Shown piece after piece: positions 25,650 to 34,209 of a stretch of DNA of 43,115 bases. The notes below the pieces were generated by a model. It was given only the letters and a program-made list of their open reading frames with translations. It made no database searches and had not been told where the DNA came from. Location: the NCBI RefSeq assembly GCF_005217525.1, contig NZ_PNXQ01000002.1, forward strand, positions 2,586 to 45,700, written 5' to 3'. Numbering within the stretch: position 1 is the stretch's first letter; every line of letters starts with the position of its first letter. This stretch comes from Paenibacillus terrae (GTDB lineage Bacteria > Bacillota > Bacilli > Paenibacillales > Paenibacillaceae). A program made the position numbers and the translations under genes.

Positions 25650-28600
25650 CTACGAATACAGCCATACCCGCATTAATGACAAAAGCTGTTCGGTTTGAAT
25701 CGGCTTTTTCACATAATCAGAAGCGCCTGCCTCAATACACTTGGAACGATCATCCTTCATAGCCTTGGCTGTGAGCGCAATGATAGGCAGCTTCTCGAAT
25801 TGTGGCAACAGCCGGATTCGCCGCATGGCTTCATATCCGTCCATTTCCGGCATCATCATATCCATCAGCACCAGATCAAAATCAGGTGTCTGTTCCAGCA
25901 TTTCCAGCGCTTCTCTACCATTTTCCGCAAAAGTAACCTCCATACGGTAACCTTCCAGCACGCTGGACAGAGCGAATACGTTCCGAATATCATCATCCAC
26001 TAACAATATTTTTTTACCTTCAAACAATTCTTCCTTGTTATATAGCTTCTGCAAAATTTTACGTTTGTCCTCAGGAAGATTCGCCTCAACACGATGCAGG
26101 AACAGGGTCGTTTCATCCAAAAGCCGTTCCGGCGATTTAACATCCTTAATAATAATGGACTCCGCAAATTTGCGCAGTTGCGTTTCTTCTTTGCTGTCCA
26201 GATCTTTACCCGTATAAATAATAATCGGCAAATCGGTCAGTTGCTCATTGTCCCGAATGCGGTCGAGCAATTCAAAGCCTGTCATATCGTTCAGCATAAG
26301 ATCCAGCACCATACAGTCATACCGCTGTACCCCCAGCTCATTCAGTGCTTCTTGCCCGGTGGACACCGCCGTAATAGCAACATCGTCATGGTCAATCAGT
26401 TCAATAATGGATTTACGCTGATTCTCATCGTCCTCGACCACGAGAAGACGTTTCACCATTTTATCTGTATATGATTTAATATGTGAAAATGCCTTATCCA
26501 GACTTTCCTTTGAAGATGGCTTTTTGAGATAGGCAATCGCGCCCATCATCAAGCCTTGCTTCACATCGTCGATGACCGAAATAACATGTACCGGAATATG
26601 CCGCGTCGATGAATTTCCTTTCAGCTCGCCCAAAATGGACCAGCCATCCATTACAGGCAATTGAATATCCAGAATAATGGCGTCCGGCAAATAGGATCTG
26701 GCCATGTCCAGCCCATCGTCTCCCTGTAGAGCGATAAGTGCCTTAAAGTCTCGGCTACGAGCCATATCGTACAGGATTTTAGCGAATTTAACATCGTCCT
26801 CTATGATCAGTAATACCTTATCCTTCGAGGCAATCTCGTTCCGGTCGTCGCCCGGGTGCACGATGTCCTCCGATTTTTCCTTTGAAGGCATCTGATACAT
26901 AGGCAACTGCTCAGCGGGAACAAGCATAGGAGAATTCGACTCTGCGGATGCTGCGACGCCACCCATATCCAGTTCCGCACCCGATTGCGACTCCGCACTC
27001 TCTGTTGTTTGCGTTTGTTCCGGCAGATACAACGTGAAGCAACTGCCCTGTCCCTGCTCGGATTCTACTGTAATGACACCGCCCAGTAATCTGGAAAGCT
27101 CGCGGCTGATCGACAAACCAAGTCCAGTTCCGCCGTATTTACGGCTGGTTGTTCCATCTACCTGCTGGAATGCCTCGAAAATCAGATCCGTTTTATCCGA
27201 AGCAATGCCGATGCCCGTATCATGTACAGACAAGGCCAGATAGGATTTATGCGGATTTAGAAAACCGGGAAGCTGGCCACCGGTTGCCCTTGAAACACTA
27301 AAACGAACAGATCCCTCTGTCGTAAACTTGAATGCATTGGACAGTAAATTCCGTAAAATTTGTTTGAGACGATAACCGTCACTGATAATGGCTTCTGGCA
27401 AGCTTTCTTCTATCTCGGTATGGAGTTGAAGCTCACGTTTGGCTGCGACCGGAGCAAAATTTTGCTCCACAAACATCTCCAGCTCTTTCAGATTGACGGC
27501 TTCATGGTTAATATCCATTTTCCCGGCGTCCACTTTGGATAAATCCAGAATTTCATCAATCATTTTCAGTAAATCCGCGCCTGACATATAAATGGTTTGT
27601 GCATACTCAACCTGCTTGGGCTTGAGATTGCCATCCTTGTTCTCAGACAGAAGCTGAGAAAGAATGAGCAAGCTATTCAGCGGAGTACGCAGCTCATGAG
27701 ACATGTTGGCCAAAAACTCGGATTTGTATTTGCTGGTGATGCCCAACTGCATCGCCTGCTGCTCCAACTGGGCACGCGCACGTTCGATCTCGTCGTTCTT
27801 TTCTTCCACTTCCCGAACCTGCTCTTCCAGCGCTCTCGTTTTGGCAATCAGCTCGGTGTTAAAATGCTCCAGTTCCTCCTGCTGACGCTGTAACAGCTCT
27901 TCAGAGCGTTTAAGCTCCTCCGTCTGCTCCTCCAAATTTTCGTTGGAACGCTTGAGCTCCTCTTGCTGGGTTTGAAGCTCTTCGGACTGGCATTGCAATT
28001 CCTCAGTCAACGCCTGCGATTCGCGCAGCAGTTGCTCTACCCGCATCCGTCCCTTGATGTTGTTCAAAATGATCCCCAAGCTCTCGACTAATTGAGCAAA
28101 TAGCTTCGTCTCCAGATCACTAAAGCGGTCCAGCGACGCTACTTCCACAGCACCGATACAATCGTCCTCGAACAAAATAGGGAAAATCATAATTCCCACC
28201 GGCTTACTCGCCCCCAATGCGGAGCCGATGGACAAGTATCCATCAGGAGCTTCTGTAATCAGGATCGGCTTACGATCCTGAACACTTTGTCCAAGCAAGC
28301 CTTCGCCAACATGGATAACCTCCTTGATCGAATCTTCACCAGCCTCCTTCGCATAGGAGCCGTACAGCTTAAATTGGGCATCCTCCACTTCCTTGCCTTG
28401 CAAATAAATCGCTCCGTAGCTGCCTCCCAAAATGGGTGTGAACTCACTGATAAACATCTGTGCGACTTGCTCCAGTGAATTCACGCCCCGGAACAGTTCT
28501 GTTACCCGTGCTGTGTTGGCATTGAGCCAGGCTTGATCCTTCTGCGTCTGTAGAACGGAGTGCTCAAACTTGCGCTTTTCCTCCAGGTCGCCAGCCATTT

Positions 28601-29348
28601 GTTGAAATACACGGGCAACCTCCCCGATCTCGTCCCTGGAAGCTACATTCATTCGGCTGATCGCCCTGTATTTTCCTTTGCCAAAGCCGTTGATCATGAG
28701 GTTAACGATGTTCAGACCCTTCGCAATACTTGGAAGCACCCACAAAATAACCAATAACCCCATAAGCAGACCCGCGACCATCAGAATCGTGGTAATCTGT
28801 ACAGATTCCTGATAAGCCTGATTGGCTTGCTCCATATCATGATCTATTTCCCGATCCTGAAAAACGGCAAGTGTAGAAACACTGTCCAGCGCCTCCTGTT
28901 GAGCAGGTAACCCCGTACTATTACGGAAAGCATTTGCTTCCTCAATACGATCTTGACTCAACAAGGAAATCAGCCTTTGCTCATAGCTCAGGAAGTCCTT
29001 CCAGGCGGCCGCTACCCGATCCACTTGCTGCTGCTCCTCACTGGTACCGGAATCGGATTCCAGTTGGTCCAGCACTTTATTCCCGGAAGCGGTAATACGA
29101 TCAAGGTCGCGTTTGGCCTCACTGACAGAGGACCCCGGATTCAGGATCAGATTGGCCATAACCTTCGCCATATCGTTCACCTGACCGCGAATGGCCGTTG
29201 TTTTTCGGACCTTCATATAGCGGTCCTGGTAAACCTGATTCAGCTGCTCATTCAGACTCCCCATTCGATCATAGCTGATTAGTGTCAGCACAAGGAGGAT
29301 CGCCATAAGCGACCCGAAGCCGATCAGCAGTTTATTTCTGATTTTCAT
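25650..29348 (-). CDS. rsbK: Large hybrid sensor histidine kinase, HAMP-GAF-HisKA-HATPase-REC-REC-REC (RsbK-like)
   Basis: A 1232-aa membrane sensor. Order: TM1 (about 7-25), an extracellular helical-bundle domain of CHASE3 or four-helix type (about 27-183), TM2 (about 186-206), HAMP (208-260), GAF (about 285-430) and a Glu/Gln-rich coiled coil (about 435-540). HisKA with His551, HATPase_c (about 655-775) and three receivers with Asp894, Asp1016 and Asp1163 follow. Receiver 2 has IIIKDVKSPE instead of the usual KP pair. The coiled coil with EELQ/QQEEL units resembles methyl-accepting heptads and is a plausible target for the adjacent CheR-type enzyme. The start overlaps the phosphatase gene by 17 nt. 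The layout fits RsbK of the B. cereus group, with extra receivers. Confidence 0.88.
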   Translation of the reverse strand: MKIRNKLLIGFGSLMAILLVLTLISYDRMGSLNEQLNQVYQDRYMKVRKTTAIRGQVNDMAKVMANLILNPGSSVSEAKRDLDRITASGNKVLDQLESDSGTSEEQQQVDRVAAAWKDFLSYEQRLISLLSQDRIEEANAFRNSTGLPAQQEALDSVSTLAVFQDREIDHDMEQANQAYQESVQITTILMVAGLLMGLLVILWVLPSIAKGLNIVNLMINGFGKGKYRAISRMNVASRDEIGEVARVFQQMAGDLEEKRKFEHSVLQTQKDQAWLNANTARVTELFRGVNSLEQVAQMFISEFTPILGGSYGAIYLQGKEVEDAQFKLYGSYAKEAGEDSIKEVIHVGEGLLGQSVQDRKPILITEAPDGYLSIGSALGASKPVGIMIFPILFEDDCIGAVEVASLDRFSDLETKLFAQLVESLGIILNNIKGRMRVEQLLRESQALTEELQCQSEELQTQQEELKRSNENLEEQTEELKRSEELLQRQQEELEHFNTELIAKTRALEEQVREVEEKNDEIERARAQLEQQAMQLGITSKYKSEFLANMSHELRTPLNSLLILSQLLSENKDGNLKPKQVEYAQTIYMSGADLLKMIDEILDLSKVDAGKMDINHEAVNLKELEMFVEQNFAPVAAKRELQLHTEIEESLPEAIISDGYRLKQILRNLLSNAFKFTTEGSVRFSVSRATGGQLPGFLNPHKSYLALSVHDTGIGIASDKTDLIFEAFQQVDGTTSRKYGGTGLGLSISRELSRLLGGVITVESEQGQGSCFTLYLPEQTQTTESAESQSGAELDMGGVAASAESNSPMLVPAEQLPMYQMPSKEKSEDIVHPGDDRNEIASKDKVLLIIEDDVKFAKILYDMARSRDFKALIALQGDDGLDMARSYLPDAIILDIQLPVMDGWSILGELKGNSSTRHIPVHVISVIDDVKQGLMMGAIAYLKKPSSKESLDKAFSHIKSYTDKMVKRLLVVEDDENQRKSIIELIDHDDVAITAVSTGQEALNELGVQRYDCMVLDLMLNDMTGFELLDRIRDNEQLTDLPIIIYTGKDLDSKEETQLRKFAESIIIKDVKSPERLLDETTLFLHRVEANLPEDKRKILQKLYNKEELFEGKKILLVDDDIRNVFALSSVLEGYRMEVTFAENGREALEMLEQTPDFDLVLMDMMMPEMDGYEAMRRIRLLPQFEKLPIIALTAKAMKDDRSKCIEAGASDYVKKPIQTEQLLSLMRVWLYS

Positions 29349-30513
29349 GCAAGCCCTCTCCCTCTTTCAATGAAATCCAGATCAGGCACTTATCATCATC
29401 GCGATCCTGCGGTGCTTCTTTACGAAAAAAAGCATCCAGCATCGCTTCTTCATTCCATTCCTCATGCTGGCGCAGACACGCAGTCAAATATTCCAGTTGT
29501 TCCTCATATTCGCCCTCTACGGCCTCCAGCAAGCCATCGGTATACAAAGTGATATGCCCCGATCCTTCATAATGGATCGTGTGCATTTCCGCATCAATTT
29601 TATCAAACAAGCCTACCGGACTGCACGCACGGTCAAATTTGGTGATGCTGCCGTCCTGACTGAACAGCAAGCCGGGCGGATGCCCCGCATTCACATAATC
29701 AATCCGCCGAGAACGGGTATCAATGACCATATAGATCGCCGTAAAATAATACTGCACGAGCTGCTTGCCCAGATCCAGTTGATTAAAGCGACGATTCAGC
29801 TCCTGAATTACCTTTTCGGGCTCTACGTACGTGGTCACGGTATCCTTGAGTACAGAAGCAATGAACATGCAGAACAGTGAAGAAGAGATGCCATGACCCA
29901 TCATATCCAGCAAAATGATGGCATATCTTCCTTCCCCGAGTGGATACCAGGAATACAAATCTCCCGCCAGTTCAAAGGAGGGCTGATACAGGGCATTGAC
30001 TTGCAGCACCGGGTCTTGAATGGCAGGACTAAGCACCGCCTGCTGTACCATCGCGGCCAGCTTTAGTTCGTCTTGAATCCGCTGGTCCCGGTCTTTATGC
30101 CAATCCTTTTCCTGTTTGAGACGCAAGGCAAGCCGTATTCTGGCCATTAACTCTACCTTATTAATAGGCTTGGTGACGTAATCGACGGCCCCTACGTCCA
30201 GTGCCTCTGCCAGTTTCTTGGAATCGCCTACAGCAGTTACCATGATGATGGGTATATCTTTCAGATGCTCGTATTCCTGTACGATGCTGCAAGCTTCAAT
30301 ACCATCCATTTCAGGCATCATCATATCCAGCAGAACCAAATCAATATCGGAAGGTCGGGGGCGCAGACTAATGGTACGGTCGCCGATCCCCAGATGCTCC
30401 AACATTTCTGCGGCCGAGCTGGCAGAGATAACATCCCTATAATTTTCTTTCTTTAATATTTCACGAATAATAATGACATTGGTCGGATTATCGTCAACAA
30501 TTAGGATTCTCAT
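29332..30513 (-). CDS. rsbY: REC-PP2C serine phosphatase (RsbY-like activator of SigB)
   Basis: A 393-aa protein. A receiver domain (1-125) has Asp63, Thr93 and Lys115, all intact. A linker helix leads to a PP2C/SpoIIE phosphatase domain (about 165-385) with metal-binding aspartates in FELAGDLYS, LLDMMGHG, LYTDGLLEA and DDDKCLIWI. Such REC-PP2C proteins (RsbY in B. cereus) dephosphorylate RsbV when their receiver is phosphorylated; RsbK is the donor there. AAGGAG is 6 nt before the ATG. It is the first gene of the seven-gene run. A TATAAT lies at 30541-30546, but its -35 is weak, so the main promoter is uncertain. Confidence 0.92.
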   Translation of the reverse strand: MRILIVDDNPTNVIIIREILKKENYRDVISASSAAEMLEHLGIGDRTISLRPRPSDIDLVLLDMMMPEMDGIEACSIVQEYEHLKDIPIIMVTAVGDSKKLAEALDVGAVDYVTKPINKVELMARIRLALRLKQEKDWHKDRDQRIQDELKLAAMVQQAVLSPAIQDPVLQVNALYQPSFELAGDLYSWYPLGEGRYAIILLDMMGHGISSSLFCMFIASVLKDTVTTYVEPEKVIQELNRRFNQLDLGKQLVQYYFTAIYMVIDTRSRRIDYVNAGHPPGLLFSQDGSITKFDRACSPVGLFDKIDAEMHTIHYEGSGHITLYTDGLLEAVEGEYEEQLEYLTACLRQHEEWNEEAMLDAFFRKEAPQDRDDDKCLIWISLKEGEGLHENQK

Positions 30514-30608
30514 TTCTCTCTCCTTATCTGTAACCCATGTATTATACTATACCTGTTTAAGCGACATCACCCTTATGGACCTGAATAGCGTCTCCATAAG
30601 AAGGCATT

Positions 30609-30664
30609 CCAAAAACATAGATAAGGAATGAGGCCCTCGCCCCATTCCCTATCTATGTTTTTGG
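30609..30664. terminator. Long stem-loop terminator downstream of the yflT-type gene
   Basis: A 15-bp perfect stem (30609-30623 with 30650-30664), continued by GGAATG/CATTCC, has A and T tracts in its arms and can act in both directions. It insulates the yflT-type gene from the rsbY promoter. Confidence 0.7.
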
Positions 30665-30748
30665 AGGAACCGCAAAGCACTTGTGCGGCGGTCAGCATCC
30701 TCTTTTTCAGCTCTAATGCCAGTCTATTTTCCTGTTCAACCGACGTTA

Positions 30749-31090
30749 TCAAGCTTTTTGGGCAATGACTAGAACTTTGCCCTGATCCAGTTCTTTTTCG
30801 TAAAAATCAGCTTCCGTATCTGTAAATCCCAAGGAAGTAATTTTAGCGCGAAGCTCGTCACCACGGGAACGGAACAGATTGGCTAATGAGTCAAAAACGC
30901 CCTCTTCCTTCATCCCGATTTCCTTGGCATCCACCGTATCTGCAATACGATCCGTCCGGTCCTGATCATGAGCGAGCACGAACACATCCTCATAACGATA
31001 GCCCGTGTTGCGCAATTCATTCACCGCTTCGACGGCTTGTACACCGTTCTCTACCACTTTGGCATAAGATTTATGATGGGTCTGATTCAT
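30749..31090 (-). CDS. YflT-type general stress protein
   Basis: A 113-aa soluble protein. The pattern VVENGVQAVEAVNELRNTGYRYEDVFVLAHD, then EGVFDSLANLFRSRGDELRAKITSLGFTDTEADFYEKELDQGKVLVI, matches the heat-induced stress protein YflT family (PF11181). B. subtilis YflT is under SigB control; its biochemical role is not known. The frame opens with GTG at 31099, but AAGGAG followed by 10 nt gives the ATG at 31090. A SigB-like promoter lies about 40 nt upstream. Confidence 0.85.
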   Translation of the reverse strand: MNQTHHKSYAKVVENGVQAVEAVNELRNTGYRYEDVFVLAHDQDRTDRIADTVDAKEIGMKEEGVFDSLANLFRSRGDELRAKITSLGFTDTEADFYEKELDQGKVLVIAQKA

Positions 31091-31129
31091 GTTTCTCACG
31101 CTCCTTATTAGGATTGACTTCTCTGACTA

Positions 31130-31155
31130 TTACACGCTGTACATTCGTTTGAAAC
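31130..31155 (-). promoter_or_regulatory. Candidate SigB-type promoter of the yflT-type gene
   Basis: Minus strand: -35 GTTTCA (31150-31155), 14-nt spacer, -10 GTGTAA (31130-31135). The spacer is the same as in the two other candidates of this cluster. The -10 deviates from GGGTAT at two or three positions. Confidence 0.45.
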
Positions 31156-31190
31156 TTCCATGTTATGTCATGCTCTTAAAATTAAAGATA

Positions 31191-31709
31191 TTACCATTCT
31201 GCTTCGTCAAAAAACTCGACATATTCGGGCTTATCGGACGCCTCATCCATAAACACTTTGATCGCACGCTGTCCACGAACGTATACCTCGCCATCCTCCG
31301 CTGTAAATTGTGAGCCACCCAGCGCTTTATCCAGCGTCTGCCGTTTCAGCGGCAGCCACTCATCATTGACCTTGATCTGTCCAGCAGCGGGATCTACATG
31401 CACATAAGAAACCATATCACCTCGCATACCGACCACGACGTCAGGATATTGATATTCCGTAGAAAGCAGCAGCGAATCCTCCTTTACTTGAAGGGGCTTG
31501 CCCCGTTTTTTCAATACATCCGCACGCGTATCGTCCAAAGATATGCCGTTTAGCGTATGAAAATCAGCCGGTACGGCATTTTTGGCGGGAATCGTCTGCA
31601 CAGCCCTTACTACATGCCCCGCCGTATGCGGGGAAACGGCTTGCTGAACCGTATCCTGTCCGGAAAAGGGAGTGAGCAAACCAGCAGCTAGCCATAAAAT
31701 CTTCATCAT
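31191..31709 (-). CDS. Secreted hypothetical protein, 172 aa
   Basis: Not recognised as a named family. A signal-peptide-like N-terminus (MMKILWLAAGLLTPFSG) is followed by about 150 residues. The segment ISLDDTRADVLKKRGKPLQVKED resembles the opening of small secreted proteins that bear a G-x-x-Lxx(R)DVxxxLGxP pattern. The rest is beta-rich and acidic. The frame opens with a GTG, but GAAAGGG 8 nt before the ATG at 31709 is better. It follows the DUF948 gene after 51 nt and is probably in the same transcript. Confidence 0.7.
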   Translation of the reverse strand: MMKILWLAAGLLTPFSGQDTVQQAVSPHTAGHVVRAVQTIPAKNAVPADFHTLNGISLDDTRADVLKKRGKPLQVKEDSLLLSTEYQYPDVVVGMRGDMVSYVHVDPAAGQIKVNDEWLPLKRQTLDKALGGSQFTAEDGEVYVRGQRAIKVFMDEASDKPEYVEFFDEAEW

Positions 31710-31760
31710 AAATCTCACCCTTTCAATGAATTTCCTATAATTTACGGTTCAGCCACTATG

Positions 31761-32282
31761 CTACTGACGCATTTTTTGCCACACCCCGGCAGCGATATCT
31801 ACATAACCCAACCAGTTTTTGGCTGGCTTTGCTGCAGGCTCCTCGTAGGTCTCATTGTAGCTCTGAACCGTCCGTTCCGTTGAAGTTTGTGGCCTGTTCG
31901 AAGAAGCTGACTTGATCGCGGTTTCCGTACCTGTCTTTTTATCCACTGTATGATGCGGCTTCTGAAACCGGGTGATTAATGCCGCTGAAGCCTGCTTCGC
32001 AGCCAGAGTGACTTCGTTAAGCACCTCGCCCAAGTTTTTTACCGATTCCATCACAGGCTCCACCTGCTTCAATTTATGATCAACATCAGCGGTAATATCA
32101 TTGGCATGTCGAACCGTTTGCTTTAATTCATAGCTCAGTTCATCTACCGTTTTTTGTACATCCTGGAGAGTCTGAGTTACCTTTTCCAGAGAGCCTTGTG
32201 CTGCTTTGAGTGTTTTAATGAGGAAAATAACGAGAACTGCAAATGCGATAGCGATAATAAAAATACTGACCTGTGTTAACAT
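31761..32282 (-). CDS. DUF948 domain protein (YtxG/YoxC type)
   Basis: A 173-aa membrane-anchored protein. One N-terminal membrane segment (about 4-22) is followed by a helical DUF948 domain (LKAAQGSLEKVTQTLQDVQKTVDELSYELKQTV, about 25-105), then a polar Thr/Ser/Pro-rich linker and the tail NWLGYVDIAAGVWQKMRQ. Homologues belong to the SigB stress regulon; the function is unknown. GAGAGG precedes the ATG. A close match to the SigB promoter pattern lies 52 nt upstream, the best in the window. Confidence 0.85.
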   Translation of the reverse strand: MLTQVSIFIIAIAFAVLVIFLIKTLKAAQGSLEKVTQTLQDVQKTVDELSYELKQTVRHANDITADVDHKLKQVEPVMESVKNLGEVLNEVTLAAKQASAALITRFQKPHHTVDKKTGTETAIKSASSNRPQTSTERTVQSYNETYEEPAAKPAKNWLGYVDIAAGVWQKMRQ

Positions 32283-32333
32283 GGCCTAACCTCTCTTTCG
32301 TTTTTCACGATGATGTTTATGATTACTGCATAG

Positions 32334-32359
32334 TTACCCCTTACATTCAGACACGAAAC
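32334..32359 (-). promoter_or_regulatory. SigB-type promoter of the DUF948 gene
   Basis: Minus strand: -35 GTTTCG (32354-32359), 14-nt spacer, -10 GGGTAA (32334-32339). Ten of twelve hexamer bases roughly follow the B. subtilis SigB pattern GTTTAA / GGGTAT, and the spacing is ideal. Confidence 0.6.
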
Positions 32360-32541
32360 AACGTTACACCTTGCTTTTCCCCCACTCCTGACGCTATGTT
32401 TCAAGGATTCGGGCACGGTTTAAAACAACATATAACGATGGCAGAGCCACGAAAGATTCAATGATTCAGCCGTCATCCGCAGCCACGCTCTATCGGGCGT
32501 GAGTATGCCACATTATATACAATTGAAGGAGGATGCAGAAC

Positions 32542-32709
32542 ATGCTGAAATGGTCCGCTTTATTTTTAGTTTTTGCCTTGATCGCCGGGATTTTAGGTTT
32601 TTTTGGTATCGTTGTATCCATAGCTGCTACAATCGCCAAAATATTGTTTGTGTTATTTCTGGTGTTGTTCGTCATTTCACTCTTTACCGGAAGAAGACGA
32701 GCGTCATAG
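32542..32709 (+). CDS. DUF1328 family small membrane protein (YtjA-like)
   Basis: A 55-aa protein, shorter than most gene finders' cut-off. It has two hydrophobic helices (about 3-24 and 27-49) and a basic tail GRRRAS. The motifs [12 protein letters not shown] and [20 protein letters not shown] are those of the DUF1328/YtjA family of small, often stress-linked membrane proteins. AAGGAGG lies 9 nt before the ATG. It stands alone on the plus strand, with a strong terminator 57 nt after the stop. Confidence 0.85.
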   Translation: MLKWSALFLVFALIAGILGFFGIVVSIAATIAKILFVLFLVLFVISLFTGRRRAS

Positions 32710-32765
32710 GCGTAATAGAAGAAGTCAGAAACAAGTGTAGTGAAGATATATCATTATATAGCTTT

Positions 32766-32817
32766 AAAAATAGGATGTTCCCGCCCCAATTACAGGGTTG
32801 TGGAACATCCTTTTTTT
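32766..32817. terminator. Bidirectional terminator
   Basis: AGGATGTTCC pairs with GGAACATCCT; seven T follow on the plus strand and five U on the minus strand. It serves the DUF1328 gene and the NlpC/P60 gene. Confidence 0.9.
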
Positions 32818-32848
32818 GATGCGTAATTTTTTAAGGCTAATGATGCTT

Positions 32849-34018
32849 TTATTGGATTACGCTACCCCCGAACAGGAAACGATCCTGCCAAGGCTTGCTG
32901 AAATCCGTAACTTTCACACCGCCACCCGCTACAGAAAACGTATGAAGAAGCTTGTTGTCTCCCAGATATACAGCTACGTGTGTAATCGTTTGGGAGGAAT
33001 TATCCAAGGACGTATACGCCCCTGAAGACGCGTTGTAATTAGTAAAGAAAAGCAGATCGCCACGCTTCAGCGTGGTCATGTCTGTGTTTGGCTGACTATT
33101 CTGCTTGATCCACTCACCCTGTGAACGTGAATCCGCCGGAAGCTGAATACCTGCAGCCTGACGGAAAATTTGACGTGTAAATGCCGAGCAATCAAAAGTA
33201 GCGGTACTGCTACGATCGGAACCATATTCATACGGAGTACCGAGATAAGTCATCCCTGTGTTAATAACCTGTTCAATGGCAGCAACTGCGTCACCAGAAG
33301 GCAAGTTTATGGATTCCGCAGGTGTTGCTACAGCAGGAATCGCGGTGGTGTCAGGAGCAGACGTCACCGGGGCAGCCACTGGCTGCTGTACAAGAACGCC
33401 CTCTCCAATACGGATATACTGTGGAGACGAGCTGACATAGCCCACCGTGCCATCAGCACTGGTAATCTTGAACCAATAAGCGTTGCTTGGATCGGTAATC
33501 GTCACGATATCTCCGGCATTCAAATAGCCCAAAACCTCGGATGAAGTGGATGCCTCCGCCCGTAAACGAACGGACGTTTGAATCGTAGCTTTCGTTTGAC
33601 CGGCAGAACTATTCACTGAGGCTGGAGCCTCTTTGGCTGAACTGTTAGTTTTAAGCGATTCCTTGGCTTCCGGTTTACGGACGGCAGGCTCGGTGACAGC
33701 AGCAGCGACGCTGGTAGCGCCTACTTTTATGTACTTGTCGGAGCTGCTTGTGTATCCAGTTACCCCATCAGACGTCTTGATCTTATACCAATAGCTGTTT
33801 GTTTTCTCCAATACCGTTACGGCCTCTCCCTGCTTCATAAAGCTGACTACATCTCCCGTAGTAGAAGGGCCGGATCTAAGCTTTACAGCCGCCTGAATAA
33901 CCGCCTTCTGTCCCGTAGATGCTGTCGATGCCGCTGCGTCAACCTGACCCGGCGCCATATGAATTGCTGCCAACAGCACGGCTGACGTCATGAGCATTCC
34001 CATCACGCGTCTTCTCAA
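32849..34018 (-). CDS. Secreted NlpC/P60 endopeptidase with two SH3 domains
   Basis: A 389-aa cell-wall hydrolase. A signal peptide (about 1-29, cleavage likely after VDA) is followed by two SH3_3 domains (about 38-98 and 143-204), each with an RLRxxxSTxxxVxxxxxxG pattern and YW-KI core. A Pro/Ala/Thr linker follows, then a NlpC/P60 domain (about 245-389). The catalytic Cys277 (in TFDCSAFT), His347 (THVAVYLG) and a third polar residue, His359, are in place, so it should cut D-Glu-diaminopimelate bonds in peptidoglycan. The start is TTG with GGAGG 7 nt upstream. It is monocistronic. Confidence 0.93.
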   Translation of the reverse strand: MRRRVMGMLMTSAVLLAAIHMAPGQVDAAASTASTGQKAVIQAAVKLRSGPSTTGDVVSFMKQGEAVTVLEKTNSYWYKIKTSDGVTGYTSSSDKYIKVGATSVAAAVTEPAVRKPEAKESLKTNSSAKEAPASVNSSAGQTKATIQTSVRLRAEASTSSEVLGYLNAGDIVTITDPSNAYWFKITSADGTVGYVSSSPQYIRIGEGVLVQQPVAAPVTSAPDTTAIPAVATPAESINLPSGDAVAAIEQVINTGMTYLGTPYEYGSDRSSTATFDCSAFTRQIFRQAAGIQLPADSRSQGEWIKQNSQPNTDMTTLKRGDLLFFTNYNASSGAYTSLDNSSQTITHVAVYLGDNKLLHTFSVAGGGVKVTDFSKPWQDRFLFGGSVIQ

Positions 34019-34209
34019 TGTTGCACCTCCTGGCTGTTTTTACGAATTTGAAGAGCAAGTCCAATTCCGACGAATATAGCCGGACATGCTTTCATTATAG
34101 TAAAAGCAACAGGAAGAGAGATATAATCCAAACGTCACAAAAGGCAGCGCATACACCTTTTATACATAGGTCTAAAGTCATTTTTACCACTAATCATTAA
34201 ATAAATAAT

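Noticed and set aside
34019..34200. ydaO-type (c-di-AMP) riboswitch before the NlpC/P60 gene
   Set aside because: Such riboswitches are known upstream of cell-wall hydrolases, but the leader is too short and lacks the conserved blocks.
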